From Clostridiales bacterium UBA8960 (lineage in GTDB: Bacteria; Bacillota; Clostridia; Peptostreptococcales; Acidaminobacteraceae), in contig DMYC01000091.1 in the NCBI GenBank assembly GCA_003482695.1, positions 1 to 12,256 on the forward strand: a DNA stretch of 12,256 bases. Reading direction: 5' to 3'. Of the stretch, positions 1-7,101 are shown one piece after another. The notes beneath the pieces are model-generated. The model searched no databases. It was not told the origin of the DNA and was given only the letters and a program-made list of their open reading frames with translations. A program made the translations under genes and the position numbers. Positions within the stretch are counted from its first letter, which is position 1, and the number at the start of each line of letters is the position of its first letter.

Positions 1-22
1 GAAGCGCTGCTCTTCCATTTCC

Positions 23-862
23 CTATCTGTAAAAACCTTCTCCTAGAACTTCTCTGACATTTGAGATCATCACAAATGCCTCGGGGTCAAGAGCCTTAAT
101 GTACGTCTTTAAGCGGATAAACTCTTTCTTATCCATGACTGATGTGATAATCTCTTTATCGCGCATGGTGTACGCACCTTTTGCGGTGTATATGGTTGCG
201 CCGCGTTCCAGTTTATCTACGATGAACTTTTGAATCGCGTCGGATTCTTTGGATATGATGGACACATTGACTTTAAGATTAAAGCCTTCAATCGCCGTAT
301 CAATAATGAGACCATTCATGATGATACCAAGGAGCGCATAAATCGCAAGCTCTATACCAAAACTGTATGCGGCGAGCATCACGACGACAAAGTCTGCTGT
401 GAGTAGACCCTTGCCGATTTCAAAATTGTAGAATTTATTGAGTATTTTTGCGATAATGTCCGTGCCTCCAGTTGACGCGTCCTGATTGAAGACGATCCCG
501 AGTCCAATCCCCTGAATGAGAATCCCAACGATCAAGTTTACAAACAAATCACCAACAAGGGGCTGTTCAATCTTTATAAAAGTATCAAATATATAGATGA
601 TGCCAGAAAGCAAAAAGCTGGCATAGATGGTTTTTGCACCAAATGCTTTTCCGATGGTGATAAAACCGACGATAAAGAGTATAATATTGAGAACGATGAG
701 TACTAGGCCGATGCTTATTACCGGAAAAAGCGAGTTGATGACCATAGCGAGACCCGTAATACCACCGGTCGCCAGGTTGGCTGGAATAAGGAAAAAACAG
801 ATGCCTATAGCCACTAAGACGACGCCTATGGTGATGGCGACATAATTTTTTAACGATGACAT
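23..862 (-). CDS. YitT family membrane protein (DUF161 + DUF2179)
   Basis: This is a 279-residue integral membrane protein of the YitT family, whose molecular function is not established. The first ~190 residues are mostly hydrophobic, with about five to six membrane segments and the family's glycine motifs LATGGITG (about 30-37) and STGGTDII (about 130-137). The C-terminal ~80 residues are a soluble DUF2179 domain, recognisable by GATIYTAKGAYT (221-232) and DPEAFVMISNVREVLGEGF near the end. Length and domain order are normal for the family. I place the start at the ATG at 862, not the in-frame ATG 21 bases upstream, because a GGAGG site lies four bases before it; the longer reading would include that site as codons. 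A TATAAT lies on the minus strand at 883-888, but no convincing -35 box is seen. The gene is divergent from the prenyltransferase. A transport or sensing role would be a guess. Confidence 0.9.
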   Translation of the reverse strand: MSSLKNYVAITIGVVLVAIGICFFLIPANLATGGITGLAMVINSLFPVISIGLVLIVLNIILFIVGFITIGKAFGAKTIYASFLLSGIIYIFDTFIKIEQPLVGDLFVNLIVGILIQGIGLGIVFNQDASTGGTDIIAKILNKFYNFEIGKGLLTADFVVVMLAAYSFGIELAIYALLGIIMNGLIIDTAIEGFNLKVNVSIISKESDAIQKFIVDKLERGATIYTAKGAYTMRDKEIITSVMDKKEFIRLKTYIKALDPEAFVMISNVREVLGEGFYR

Positions 863-950
863 AAAACCTCCAAAAAAAATCAATTATATTTAGATCATTC
901 CGCTAATTAGTTTACCCTAAATCCCATGCTTAAAGCAACAAAGGAGTCGT

Positions 951-1910
951 ATGAGAACGATAAAATCTTTTTTAAAACTCGTTGAAATTCAAACTAAGGT
1001 CGCAAGCCTGTTTCCACTGATTATCGGTACATTGCTGGCGGTTTATATCGCTGGGCGTTTCGAAATCGCAAATTTCATGCTCATGTTCATATCTTTGCTG
1101 TGTATCGACATGGCAACCACCGGACTGAATCATTATTTCGACTATAAACGGGCCATTCTAAAAACGGGCTACCATTATGAAAAACACAACCCGATCGCTG
1201 CTGGTGAATTGCCCCCTCAAAAGGCATGGCCGTTTCTGTTAGGTCTCGTCATAGTAGGTGCCATCACAGGTGTTGGTCTCGTTATGCGTACAGACTGGAT
1301 TGTTTTCTTCCTTGGCGCTATGGCTTTTGCAGTGGGGCTTGGTTATTCTGTTGGTCCACTACCAATTTCGAGGACAATGCTTGGTGAACTGTTTAGCGGT
1401 TTATTTATGGGTGGTCTAATTCCACTCATCGCATATTACATCCAATTGCCTCCTCAAATGCTAGGAAAAATCAGCTTAAGTGTAGGCACTTTGATGTTGG
1501 AACTGGATATGATTAAGTTGTTGCCGATTGTTTTTGTTTCTTTGCCTCTTGTAATGTTAATCGCCAACATCATGCTTGCGAACAATATTTGTGACCGGGA
1601 AGAAGATCTTGTTAATAAAAGGTACACCTTACCGGTTACCATCGGAATTTCTCATAGTTTGAAACTCTATAAGATGCTTACAATAGCCGCACTGGGCAGT
1701 GTCATGATCTCGGTTTTGCTGAGCATTTTGCCATGGCATTATGCTCTGACACTCGTCGCACTTCCCAAAATGATAAGGCAGATGAACCGTTTTACCAGTC
1801 GTCCCACAAAAGCGGAGACCTTTATATTCGCCGTTCAAAATTTCATCGTATTTTCATCGCTGAGCGTTGTCGGGCTTACTTTTGCGGTTTTGCTTAATAC
1901 ACTTGGATAA
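951..1910 (+). CDS. UbiA family prenyltransferase, MenA-like
   Basis: This 319-residue polytopic protein belongs to the UbiA superfamily, which transfers a prenyl chain from a polyprenyl diphosphate to an aromatic acceptor inside the membrane. The second Asp motif is clear: NNICDREED (211-219), followed by KRYTLPVTIG, the equivalent of the K-R-T-L-A/P segment of MenA. The first motif is LNHYFDYKRA (59-68), with Asn60 and Asp64 kept. About eight to nine hydrophobic helices cover the rest. AAGGAGT lies just before the ATG. MenA (1,4-dihydroxy-2-naphthoate prenyltransferase) is the nearest relative I recognise. However, no other menaquinone gene is in the window, and the acidic residue usual a few positions after the first motif is not seen, so the acceptor is uncertain. 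The last 76 bases overlap the convergent antiporter gene. No terminator is visible after the stop. Confidence 0.85.
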   Translation: MRTIKSFLKLVEIQTKVASLFPLIIGTLLAVYIAGRFEIANFMLMFISLLCIDMATTGLNHYFDYKRAILKTGYHYEKHNPIAAGELPPQKAWPFLLGLVIVGAITGVGLVMRTDWIVFFLGAMAFAVGLGYSVGPLPISRTMLGELFSGLFMGGLIPLIAYYIQLPPQMLGKISLSVGTLMLELDMIKLLPIVFVSLPLVMLIANIMLANNICDREEDLVNKRYTLPVTIGISHSLKLYKMLTIAALGSVMISVLLSILPWHYALTLVALPKMIRQMNRFTSRPTKAETFIFAVQNFIVFSSLSVVGLTFAVLLNTLG

Positions 1911-3190
1911 ACGAATAGTGTGAGTAGAGTGAGTAATAAGACGAATACACTGTAAATGAAATAGTTGATCGTGGGTACACCTGTAAGCTGTTTAATCATG
2001 ATGCCGTTTACATTCCAAGGAATGAGGGCGACGACGTTGAGGCCCGTGTTTGCGGTGGCCATGACTAGGTACTCTTTCTTGACTTTATGCGCTTCGAAAT
2101 ACGAAGCCATATACTTGCCTGAAACCATGGCAGTCATGGCTTGGCTACAAGTCACCATACTGAGCAAAATACTGAGAAGCCCTGTGTTGAAAATGAGTTT
2201 TTTAGAGGAACTTATGTTTTTGACGAATGGTGCAATAATGTAAGTCATCAAGTGATCGGCTTCTAACAGGCTGTTTAAGATGCCGCTTAGAAAGATGACG
2301 AGAATGACGTTAACCATCTGTCTAAAGCCGGATGTCTTTAAAAAAGTGGCAAGTTCCGGAACATGAGAATGGTAGCCATTAAACAATAGGTTTGGGAAAT
2401 CAATTTGTTGTCCTATGGAAATCACAGCACAAATCAGAAAAACAATCGTGAGCACACGTGTGATCGGCACTTTGATCAACAAGAGCATAACCATAAGGGC
2501 TAGTGGCAATAGACGCCATACGTGTATATCATAAAACTCGGGAAGCAAATGATTCGTTTCAATCATCTGCGCACTGATCACCGTATCTCTGCCCAAAAGA
2601 AAAAAGAACATGCAACTTAGCATAAAGGGCAAAATGGCGCTTTTAAGAAGCACTTTCATGTTCGAAACATAGTCCGTATCTGTAATTTGTGAAAGAAGAT
2701 GAAGTCCGGAGGATAGGGGGGAACAACGGTCTCCTATGTAAACACCAGAGATGAGTGCACCGATTAAGAAAGGGTACTCGATGCCAGCTTGAAAGCTTAT
2801 AGAAGAAAATAGAGGGAGCAAGATCGTAAGTGTGCCAAGCGCAGAACCAAGTACCATGGATAGCATCGTCGAAATGATGAATGCCGAAAGCAAGAGGTTG
2901 TGGCCAACCATGAGGTTGGAAACGTGGTAAATGAGCGTCGGCAAGGTACCTGACGACATGAGTACAGGTATGGTGATGCTGATAAGGAACATCAGCAGCA
3001 TCGTCTTCGATACGGATTGGGTGTTTAGCCTTATGAGATTCGGCAAACTCGCTTTTTCTCTTATCAGAAAAAAAGTGATGAGGCATGTCGCGCCAATCGC
3101 TATGAATAGAGGCTTTGAAAGAGCAATGACAACACTGACTGAAGTGAGTAATATTGCAATAATGATATACGTTTTAATCTGCTTGTCCAT
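1835..3190 (-). CDS. NhaC-type Na+/H+ antiporter family protein
   Basis: This is a 451-residue transporter with about eleven to twelve hydrophobic helices. It carries the NhaC-family signature GDRCSPLSS (153-161), an SSGTLPTLIY segment (79-88) and a late IPWNVNG segment. These place it in the NhaC/arginine-ornithine-antiporter-like group of the ion transporter superfamily. Exchange of sodium (or an organic acid) for protons across the cytoplasmic membrane is the family role; the actual substrate cannot be read from sequence. I chose the ATG at 3190 rather than the in-frame ATG at 3202, because GGGAG lies between them at correct spacing for the later start. The final ~25 codons form a hydrophilic tail encoded antisense to the end of the prenyltransferase gene. 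It is divergent from the B3/B4 protein across an AT-rich 84-bp gap. Confidence 0.87.
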   Translation of the reverse strand: MDKQIKTYIIIAILLTSVSVVIALSKPLFIAIGATCLITFFLIREKASLPNLIRLNTQSVSKTMLLMFLISITIPVLMSSGTLPTLIYHVSNLMVGHNLLLSAFIISTMLSMVLGSALGTLTILLPLFSSISFQAGIEYPFLIGALISGVYIGDRCSPLSSGLHLLSQITDTDYVSNMKVLLKSAILPFMLSCMFFFLLGRDTVISAQMIETNHLLPEFYDIHVWRLLPLALMVMLLLIKVPITRVLTIVFLICAVISIGQQIDFPNLLFNGYHSHVPELATFLKTSGFRQMVNVILVIFLSGILNSLLEADHLMTYIIAPFVKNISSSKKLIFNTGLLSILLSMVTCSQAMTAMVSGKYMASYFEAHKVKKEYLVMATANTGLNVVALIPWNVNGIMIKQLTGVPTINYFIYSVFVLLLTLLTLFVYPSVLSKTAKVSPTTLSDENTMKF

Positions 3191-3274
3191 AATTGCTCCC
3201 ATGATTTATCTATTTGTGTTATATTAATTATAAATGTTAAAGAGTTAGCAATACAACATAAAGAGGAGGTTTGC

Positions 3275-3961
3275 ATGAAAAAAATTTTAATTGACCCAGC
3301 TTATACGGAAAAATGTCCTGAGTTCAAACTGGGCATCATCAAGGCAAATGTGTCGTGCTCTGCTTCAGGGGATGCGTTAATCGGTGAAATGCAAGCATTG
3401 TTCGAAAACGTATCAAAACAATCGAAGGTAGAAGAAATCAGCAAATATCCTGAAATCGTCGCTGGAAGAGCGGCTTATAGAGCCTTTGGCAAAGACCCTA
3501 CGAAGTATAGGTTATCCGCGGAAAAGCTGCTTAGAAGAATCATTAAGGGAGAAGGCCTCGACAGCATCAACAACATCGTGGATCTATCCAACATGCTGTC
3601 ACTTTCATACAGGTGTCCTGTTGGTACATTCGACTATGCCAAAATTAAAGGCGACGTCATATTACGAGCAGGTGAAAAAGGAGAAAGTTTTCTAAGTCTT
3701 GGCAATCAAGAGCTTAATATAGAAGGACTGCCGATTTTCGCAGACGAAGTTGGACCATTTGGTTCAACCACATCAGATTCTGCAAGAACATCGGTGGATT
3801 TAAATACAAACACCATTTTGCTCACGGTTTTTGGTTTTGAAAGTCAGTTTGACTTCGAAGCTGCGATGGCATATGCAACACGTCTTATCACAGAATTTGC
3901 AGGAGGGGAAATCCTGTTTGCCGAAACCCTGCATCCTAAAAAAGAGTTGCAAATGGCATAA
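3275..3961 (+). CDS. Stand-alone B3/B4 tRNA-binding-domain protein
   Basis: The 228-residue soluble protein is made almost entirely of a B3/B4 domain, the fold found in the beta subunit of phenylalanyl-tRNA synthetase, where it edits mischarged tRNA. Recognisable family stretches are YRAFGKDPTKYRLSAEKLLRR (68-88), NNIVDLSNMLSL (99-110) and PVGTFDYAKI (115-124). There are no catalytic-core, anticodon-binding or B1/B5 regions, so it is not a truncated PheT; free-standing proteins of this length are common in Bacillota. A role in clearing wrongly charged aminoacyl-tRNA is plausible by analogy but unproven. The start is supported by AGAGGAGG nine bases upstream. The sigma-A-like promoter of the downstream riboswitch operon begins inside the last codons, so the two units are separately initiated although on the same strand. 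No terminator separates them. Confidence 0.88.
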   Translation: MKKILIDPAYTEKCPEFKLGIIKANVSCSASGDALIGEMQALFENVSKQSKVEEISKYPEIVAGRAAYRAFGKDPTKYRLSAEKLLRRIIKGEGLDSINNIVDLSNMLSLSYRCPVGTFDYAKIKGDVILRAGEKGESFLSLGNQELNIEGLPIFADEVGPFGSTTSDSARTSVDLNTNTILLTVFGFESQFDFEAAMAYATRLITEFAGGEILFAETLHPKKELQMA

Positions 3962-3975
3962 AGATTACTTATAAT
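3947..3975 (+). promoter_or_regulatory. Sigma-A-type promoter of the cobalamin riboswitch operon
   Basis: TTGCAA (3947-3952) and a perfect TATAAT (3970-3975) are separated by exactly 17 bases. The -35 box lies within the final codons of the B3/B4 gene. Transcription would begin near 3982, shortly before the riboswitch closing helix at 4000. Inferred from consensus match and position. Confidence 0.7.
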
Positions 3976-3999
3976 GAACATGAACGAACTGAATATGAT

Positions 4000-4144
4000 T
4001 TATGAGGTGTCGAAAGACTTAAAAGGGAATCGAGTTGATGCTCGAGCTGTCCCAGCAACCGTAAAGCCGACGAACCCCACATACCACTGCGAAAGCGGGA
4101 AGGGTGGGCGGAGGATGAAGCTAAGCCGGTAGACCTGCCCATAA
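4000..4144 (+). promoter_or_regulatory. Cobalamin (adenosylcobalamin-type) riboswitch aptamer
   Basis: The aptamer is recognised from several conserved elements in the right order. These are AAAAGGGAA (4021-4029), the GCTGTCCCAGCAACCGTAA core (4046-4064), and the B12 box AGCCGGTAGACCTGCC (4124-4139). The closing helix is visible as TTATG (4000-4004) pairing with CATAA (4140-4144), and an internal hairpin has a GAAA loop at 4088-4100. The aptamer binds cobalamin in the nascent RNA and, with the terminator just downstream, would switch off the transporter genes when B12 is plentiful. It sits between its own promoter and the DUF4430 gene. I cannot tell from reading whether it prefers adenosyl- or aquo/methylcobalamin. 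Confidence 0.94.
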
Positions 4145-4192
4145 GCAAGTTACACGTCTCCTGGGGATGGGATGGAAAATAATCGTCTGACG

Positions 4193-4227
4193 ACTCATTT
4201 TCCATCAACAGGAAAGTGAGTTTTTTT
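4193..4227 (+). terminator. Riboswitch expression platform: intrinsic terminator with competing antiterminator
   Basis: An 11-bp stem (4193-4203 with 4211-4221, one U-G pair, 7-base loop) runs into seven T residues, a classic Rho-independent terminator. A competing helix is also present: GATGGAAAAT (4171-4180) is the exact reverse complement of ATTTTCCATC (4197-4206), with an inner TCGT/ACGA pairing (4183-4186 with 4190-4193). The two structures share 4197-4203 and cannot coexist. This fits an OFF switch: ligand-bound aptamer gives termination, ligand-free RNA forms the antiterminator. The pairing is seen directly; the switching direction is inferred from known cobalamin riboswitches. Confidence 0.88.
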
Positions 4228-4263
4228 ATTGCGTTCAAACGATAAAATTAGGAGAGGTATAAA

Positions 4264-4653
4264 ATGAATAAGAAAGCAATTATAATTGGTTTGGTATTAT
4301 TACTTGGTGTGGCGGCATTTTTTGGATACAATCAATTCCTTGGACCTAATGCGCAAGAAGGCGCCAAAGAAGTGACGATTGAAATCATAGCTGAAAGCCA
4401 AAGCATCAGTGAATCGTTTACATTTAACACAGACACAGCGTTTCTTTACGATTTGCTCGTCGAAAAGCAAGAAACGCTTAAAGTTGAATTTGGTGATGGC
4501 GGTTTTGTGACGGGGCTTATGGGCTACACGGCAAATGCCGAGAACAAAGAGTTCTTTTCGCTCCTCATCAATGGCGAGTTTGCCATGACAGGTGCTAAGG
4601 AAACGCCTGTGGAAGATGGTACCGTATACAAATTTGAACTCACGACTTGGTAA
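4264..4653 (+). CDS. Membrane-anchored DUF4430 (transcobalamin-like C-terminal domain) protein
   Basis: This 129-residue protein has a positively charged N-terminus and one hydrophobic segment (about 5-21). A small extracytoplasmic domain of about 95 residues follows. That domain matches the DUF4430 / transcobalamin-like C-terminal family: a DLL segment (63-65) after a Thr/Phe-rich strand, GGFVTGLMGY (79-88), and a FFSLLINGEFAMTG strand-turn (97-110) leading to a VEDGTVYKFEL ending. There is no lipobox cysteine, so it is either anchored by the N-terminal helix or secreted. The gene is the first behind the cobalamin riboswitch, with GGAGAGG before its ATG, and its stop overlaps the next start. 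Context suggests it binds a corrinoid and hands it to the ECF S component, as the beta domain of transcobalamin contacts B12 in animals. The ligand role is inference; the domain call is fairly firm. Confidence 0.83.
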   Translation: MNKKAIIIGLVLLLGVAAFFGYNQFLGPNAQEGAKEVTIEIIAESQSISESFTFNTDTAFLYDLLVEKQETLKVEFGDGGFVTGLMGYTANAENKEFFSLLINGEFAMTGAKETPVEDGTVYKFELTTW

Positions 4654-5156
4654 TGAAACCTAAAGACATCACGCTCATAGCCATATTATCCGCGTCACTA
4701 ACAGCGGGCAAGCTCGTCCTTAGCGTGGTTCCCAATGTTGAAATCGTGACGTTTTTATTGATCGTTTTCACTGTTTTGTTTGGTTTTAGAAGAGCCATGA
4801 TGACTGCATTTGTGTTTGTCACGACTGAAATACTCATTTATGGCTTTGGAACATGGATACTGGGGTATTACATTATTTGGCCAATGCTCATCGTACTTAC
4901 GACGCTCATTCGTAAAAAAACTGAGTCGGAGTACGCATTTGCAATACTTGCGTCAGTGTATGGCTTCACATTCGGATTGTTTTTTGCCCTGTTCGAGTCG
5001 ATGTTTTACGGCATTGCGTACGCCATTCCCTATTGGATCAGCGGCATACCGTTTGACATCGTTCACGGCGTGTCAAACTTCATCATCGTATTAGTGTTAT
5101 ATAAACCGTTGGTCAAGACGATTCTGGTCGCAAAAGATCGAATGAATCTAACCTGA
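4653..5156 (+). CDS. ECF transporter S component, probably for cobalamin or a precursor
   Basis: This is a 167-residue membrane protein with about five to six helices, the usual size of an ECF substrate-binding (S) subunit. The first helix has the AxxxA pattern (AILSA, 10-14) used by S components to dock on the transmembrane T subunit. The C-terminal helix GVSNFIIVLVLYKPLVK is typical of the superfamily. I use the ATG that overlaps the preceding stop as TAATG, which implies translational coupling; a TTG start six bases upstream is possible but less likely. No ATPase (EcfA) or T subunit (EcfT) is present here, so it would be a group II S component sharing a module encoded elsewhere. Riboswitch control points to cobalamin, cobinamide or dimethylbenzimidazole as substrate. 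I cannot distinguish these, nor assign it firmly to a named family such as CbrT or CblT. Confidence 0.82.
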   Translation: MKPKDITLIAILSASLTAGKLVLSVVPNVEIVTFLLIVFTVLFGFRRAMMTAFVFVTTEILIYGFGTWILGYYIIWPMLIVLTTLIRKKTESEYAFAILASVYGFTFGLFFALFESMFYGIAYAIPYWISGIPFDIVHGVSNFIIVLVLYKPLVKTILVAKDRMNLT

Positions 5157-5174
5157 ATAAACCTTATACAAATG

Positions 5175-5202
5175 AATGGTAGCCAATGGCTGCCATTTTT
5201 TT
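5175..5202 (+). terminator. Rho-independent terminator of the riboswitch operon
   Basis: A 10-bp stem (5175-5184 with 5188-5197, one T-G pair) with a three-base AAT loop is followed by a T run to 5202. It begins 19 bases after the S-component stop and ends the two-gene operon before the CmpB-like gene. Confidence 0.9.
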
Positions 5203-5252
5203 ATGTTTAACGAACGACAAATGTGCTATATTTTAAATAGCGGGAGGGTTTT

Positions 5253-6191
5253 ATGTTCACGTTTGGAGAAGTAGCATGGATGTTTCTTGTTTATGGCCTG
5301 GTTGGCTGGCTATGGGAAACGCCATTTGTATCGATAAAAAACAAGAAATTTGTCAATCGTGGTTTTTTAAGAGGGCCCATCATTCCCATTTACGGGTTTG
5401 CAGCGACGACCATTATGCTTTCGCTTGCTGCATGGGACCCCACCAAACTCGTAAAAGGAGTTCAGGGGGCAATTATCATCATGATTTATGCCGCTCTGGT
5501 TGCAACGGTTTGGGAATATATGACGTCCTACTTGCTGGAAGTGCTTTTTAAAACACGCTGGTGGGATTATAGCAAACGCCGATTCAATTTAAAAGGGAGA
5601 ATCGCCCTTCGCGCATCGGTCTTTTGGGGTATTGGCAGCACGATGCTCTGGTTTTTCGTCAATCCCAAGATCATCGCTTTTTATGGCAGCGTACCTGAAT
5701 CTGTCATGAAAGCGGTCTTGTTTGGCGCGTATTTTATCGTGCTAGTCGATGTGGGGTTTACACTGGTGGAGCTCATCAACCTTCGCAGTTTGGTGATCAA
5801 ACTGCATCAAACATCAGAGGAGATGGTCACCGTCTTGACAGAAAAATTGGAAAAGCTTGGTGAGATGCATATCATCAGTTTTTTAAGCGATGCGAAAGCG
5901 AACCTTAAGACGAGGGTGGAGTATCGCAAATATGAAGGGTTTCAAGCCTTTAGCGAGTTTTTGGATGAGATGACGAACAAAGGCAAAGATTGGGCGCTTG
6001 ACAACGAAATATTAAGTGGCCGATTCAATGAGATGCTCAGTAAATTAAAAGGAAATGTCCGATTTTTCAGGAATTACCCTGATGCAAAAACCAAACACTT
6101 CCAAATGGTGTTTATAACGAGAAAACTCGATGAGGCCATTCATGAATTTTTAAAACAGATCAATTACAAGAACTCAAACGGTAAAAAATAA
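5253..6191 (+). CDS. CmpB-like membrane protein (putative ABC-transporter type IV family)
   Basis: The N-terminal ~180 residues match the ABC_trans_CmpB family, a clostridial membrane family named as a putative ABC-transporter component but without a proven function. Visible family features are YGLVGWLWETPF (14-25), NRGFLRGPIIPIYGF (35-49), TVWEYMTSYLLEVLF (85-99) and RWWDYSKRRFNLKGRIAL (102-119). About five membrane helices are present. Residues ~181-312 form a charged, mainly helical cytoplasmic-looking region with heptad-like stretches (for example TSEEMVTVLTEKLEKLGEM), longer than in short family members. A GGGAGG site lies six bases upstream of the ATG. It stands alone after the riboswitch operon's terminator and converges on the C39-like gene with only 13 bases between stop codons. 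No ABC ATPase gene is nearby, so a transport function should not be assumed. Confidence 0.8.
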   Translation: MFTFGEVAWMFLVYGLVGWLWETPFVSIKNKKFVNRGFLRGPIIPIYGFAATTIMLSLAAWDPTKLVKGVQGAIIIMIYAALVATVWEYMTSYLLEVLFKTRWWDYSKRRFNLKGRIALRASVFWGIGSTMLWFFVNPKIIAFYGSVPESVMKAVLFGAYFIVLVDVGFTLVELINLRSLVIKLHQTSEEMVTVLTEKLEKLGEMHIISFLSDAKANLKTRVEYRKYEGFQAFSEFLDEMTNKGKDWALDNEILSGRFNEMLSKLKGNVRFFRNYPDAKTKHFQMVFITRKLDEAIHEFLKQINYKNSNGKK

Positions 6192-6204
6192 ACGTCACGT
6201 TAGT

Positions 6205-6993
6205 CTAGGGGTTGATCATAACCGCGTAAGGATACCAATTTTCGATGGATTTCATGAGCGATTCAGAGTCATAATACCTGTTCTTGCCCATTTCCGTGCC
6301 ATCGCTGTAAGTCATATCCCAATTGTTTGGATCGTACACTTCAAAGTATGTTTTTGTGTCGACTTTCACGTACCCTTTGACGATGAAGTAATGGCCGCTA
6401 TCGAATGTGTAAAAACGGTTAACGCGCGATGTTTCGCCCGTTACAAGGGGGATATAGCTCATGCTGTTGTTGACGATGGCGATTTTACCCGAGTCGATGA
6501 TGCTCATTAGAGTATAGGCATTTTCAAGATATATAAGCGTATAGTCCACTTTAAAATAGTCAAGGCAGCCCTCGATATCGTCTCCGTACCACCATCCACC
6601 TAGAGGGCGAAATTTTTTTCTTGCGTCCTCCGCCGTTTTGTCGAACGATTCATCCACCCATTTCGCAGCCATCGCCACAGAGGATGGGCCACAGTTTGCA
6701 CCTGAATGCGATCCTGTGTTGCCTTGATCGATGTACCAATCGTACGCGCGGTCATTGGAAACATAGTCGATCAGTTTTTTCCCAAGCCCCCAAACTTCGA
6801 TGTTCTCTTCCAAAAACTGGCGGGCAGTGGATGGCGATTCAGTTGTGACCTCTATAGTGGCAACCACTTCCTCTGGTTGTGATTCAGTCGTGGATGGCAC
6901 TTCAACATTTGAGGTGCATGCGGATATGAGAAGGTGTATGGTTAGTATGGTCGACAATAAAAGGAAGCGCTTTATCGATTCTTTTTTTCGCAT
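6205..6993 (-). CDS. C39-like cysteine peptidase lipoprotein (Peptidase_C39_2)
   Basis: The 262-residue product starts with a lipoprotein signal ending in LISAC (Cys26 as lipidation site). A Ser/Thr/Glu-rich linker (27-57) and a C39-like papain-fold domain follow. Candidate catalytic residues are all present: Cys101 in NCGPSS, His201 in SGHYFIVKGY and Asp221 in YDPNNWD. The same order is seen in the C39_2 family, whose members are surface or secreted cysteine peptidases with unknown substrates. It lacks an ABC transporter fusion, so it is not a bacteriocin-processing exporter. GGAG lies five bases before the ATG. The gene is divergent from the second lipoprotein gene across 108 bases and ends 13 bases from the convergent CmpB-like gene, with no clear terminator between them. 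Activity against envelope peptides is a reasonable guess only. Confidence 0.85.
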   Translation of the reverse strand: MRKKESIKRFLLLSTILTIHLLISACTSNVEVPSTTESQPEEVVATIEVTTESPSTARQFLEENIEVWGLGKKLIDYVSNDRAYDWYIDQGNTGSHSGANCGPSSVAMAAKWVDESFDKTAEDARKKFRPLGGWWYGDDIEGCLDYFKVDYTLIYLENAYTLMSIIDSGKIAIVNNSMSYIPLVTGETSRVNRFYTFDSGHYFIVKGYVKVDTKTYFEVYDPNNWDMTYSDGTEMGKNRYYDSESLMKSIENWYPYAVMINP

Positions 6994-7101
6994 ATTTACT
7001 CCATTTCTGCATAAGTCAAATTAAAACTTAAGATTTCTTTAACCGTATACTAATGTTTGCCTTGCATAATAAGATTAACATAGTTAAAGGGGAGATTCCA
7101 T

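Noticed and set aside
2643..3086. 147-codon minus-strand frame inside the antiporter gene
   Set aside because: A shifted frame of the same strand, rich in His, Trp and Cys, with no family resemblance; the antiporter frame has clear NhaC motifs.
3974..4132. Short plus-strand reading frame (52 codons) from an ATG beside the TATAAT
   Set aside because: It lies entirely over the promoter and cobalamin aptamer and has no ribosome binding site; conserved RNA elements explain the sequence.
3969..4238. Minus-strand open frame over the riboswitch
   Set aside because: Antisense to the aptamer and terminator, with no recognisable protein and no ribosome binding site.
6192..6204. Small inverted repeat AACG-TCA-CGTT between the convergent CmpB-like and C39-like genes
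   Set aside because: A 4-bp stem without a T run is too weak to call a terminator.
7057..7084. Possible promoter TTGCCT-16-CATAGT before the DUF4097-like gene
   Set aside because: The -10 box would put the start on top of the ribosome binding site; not credible.
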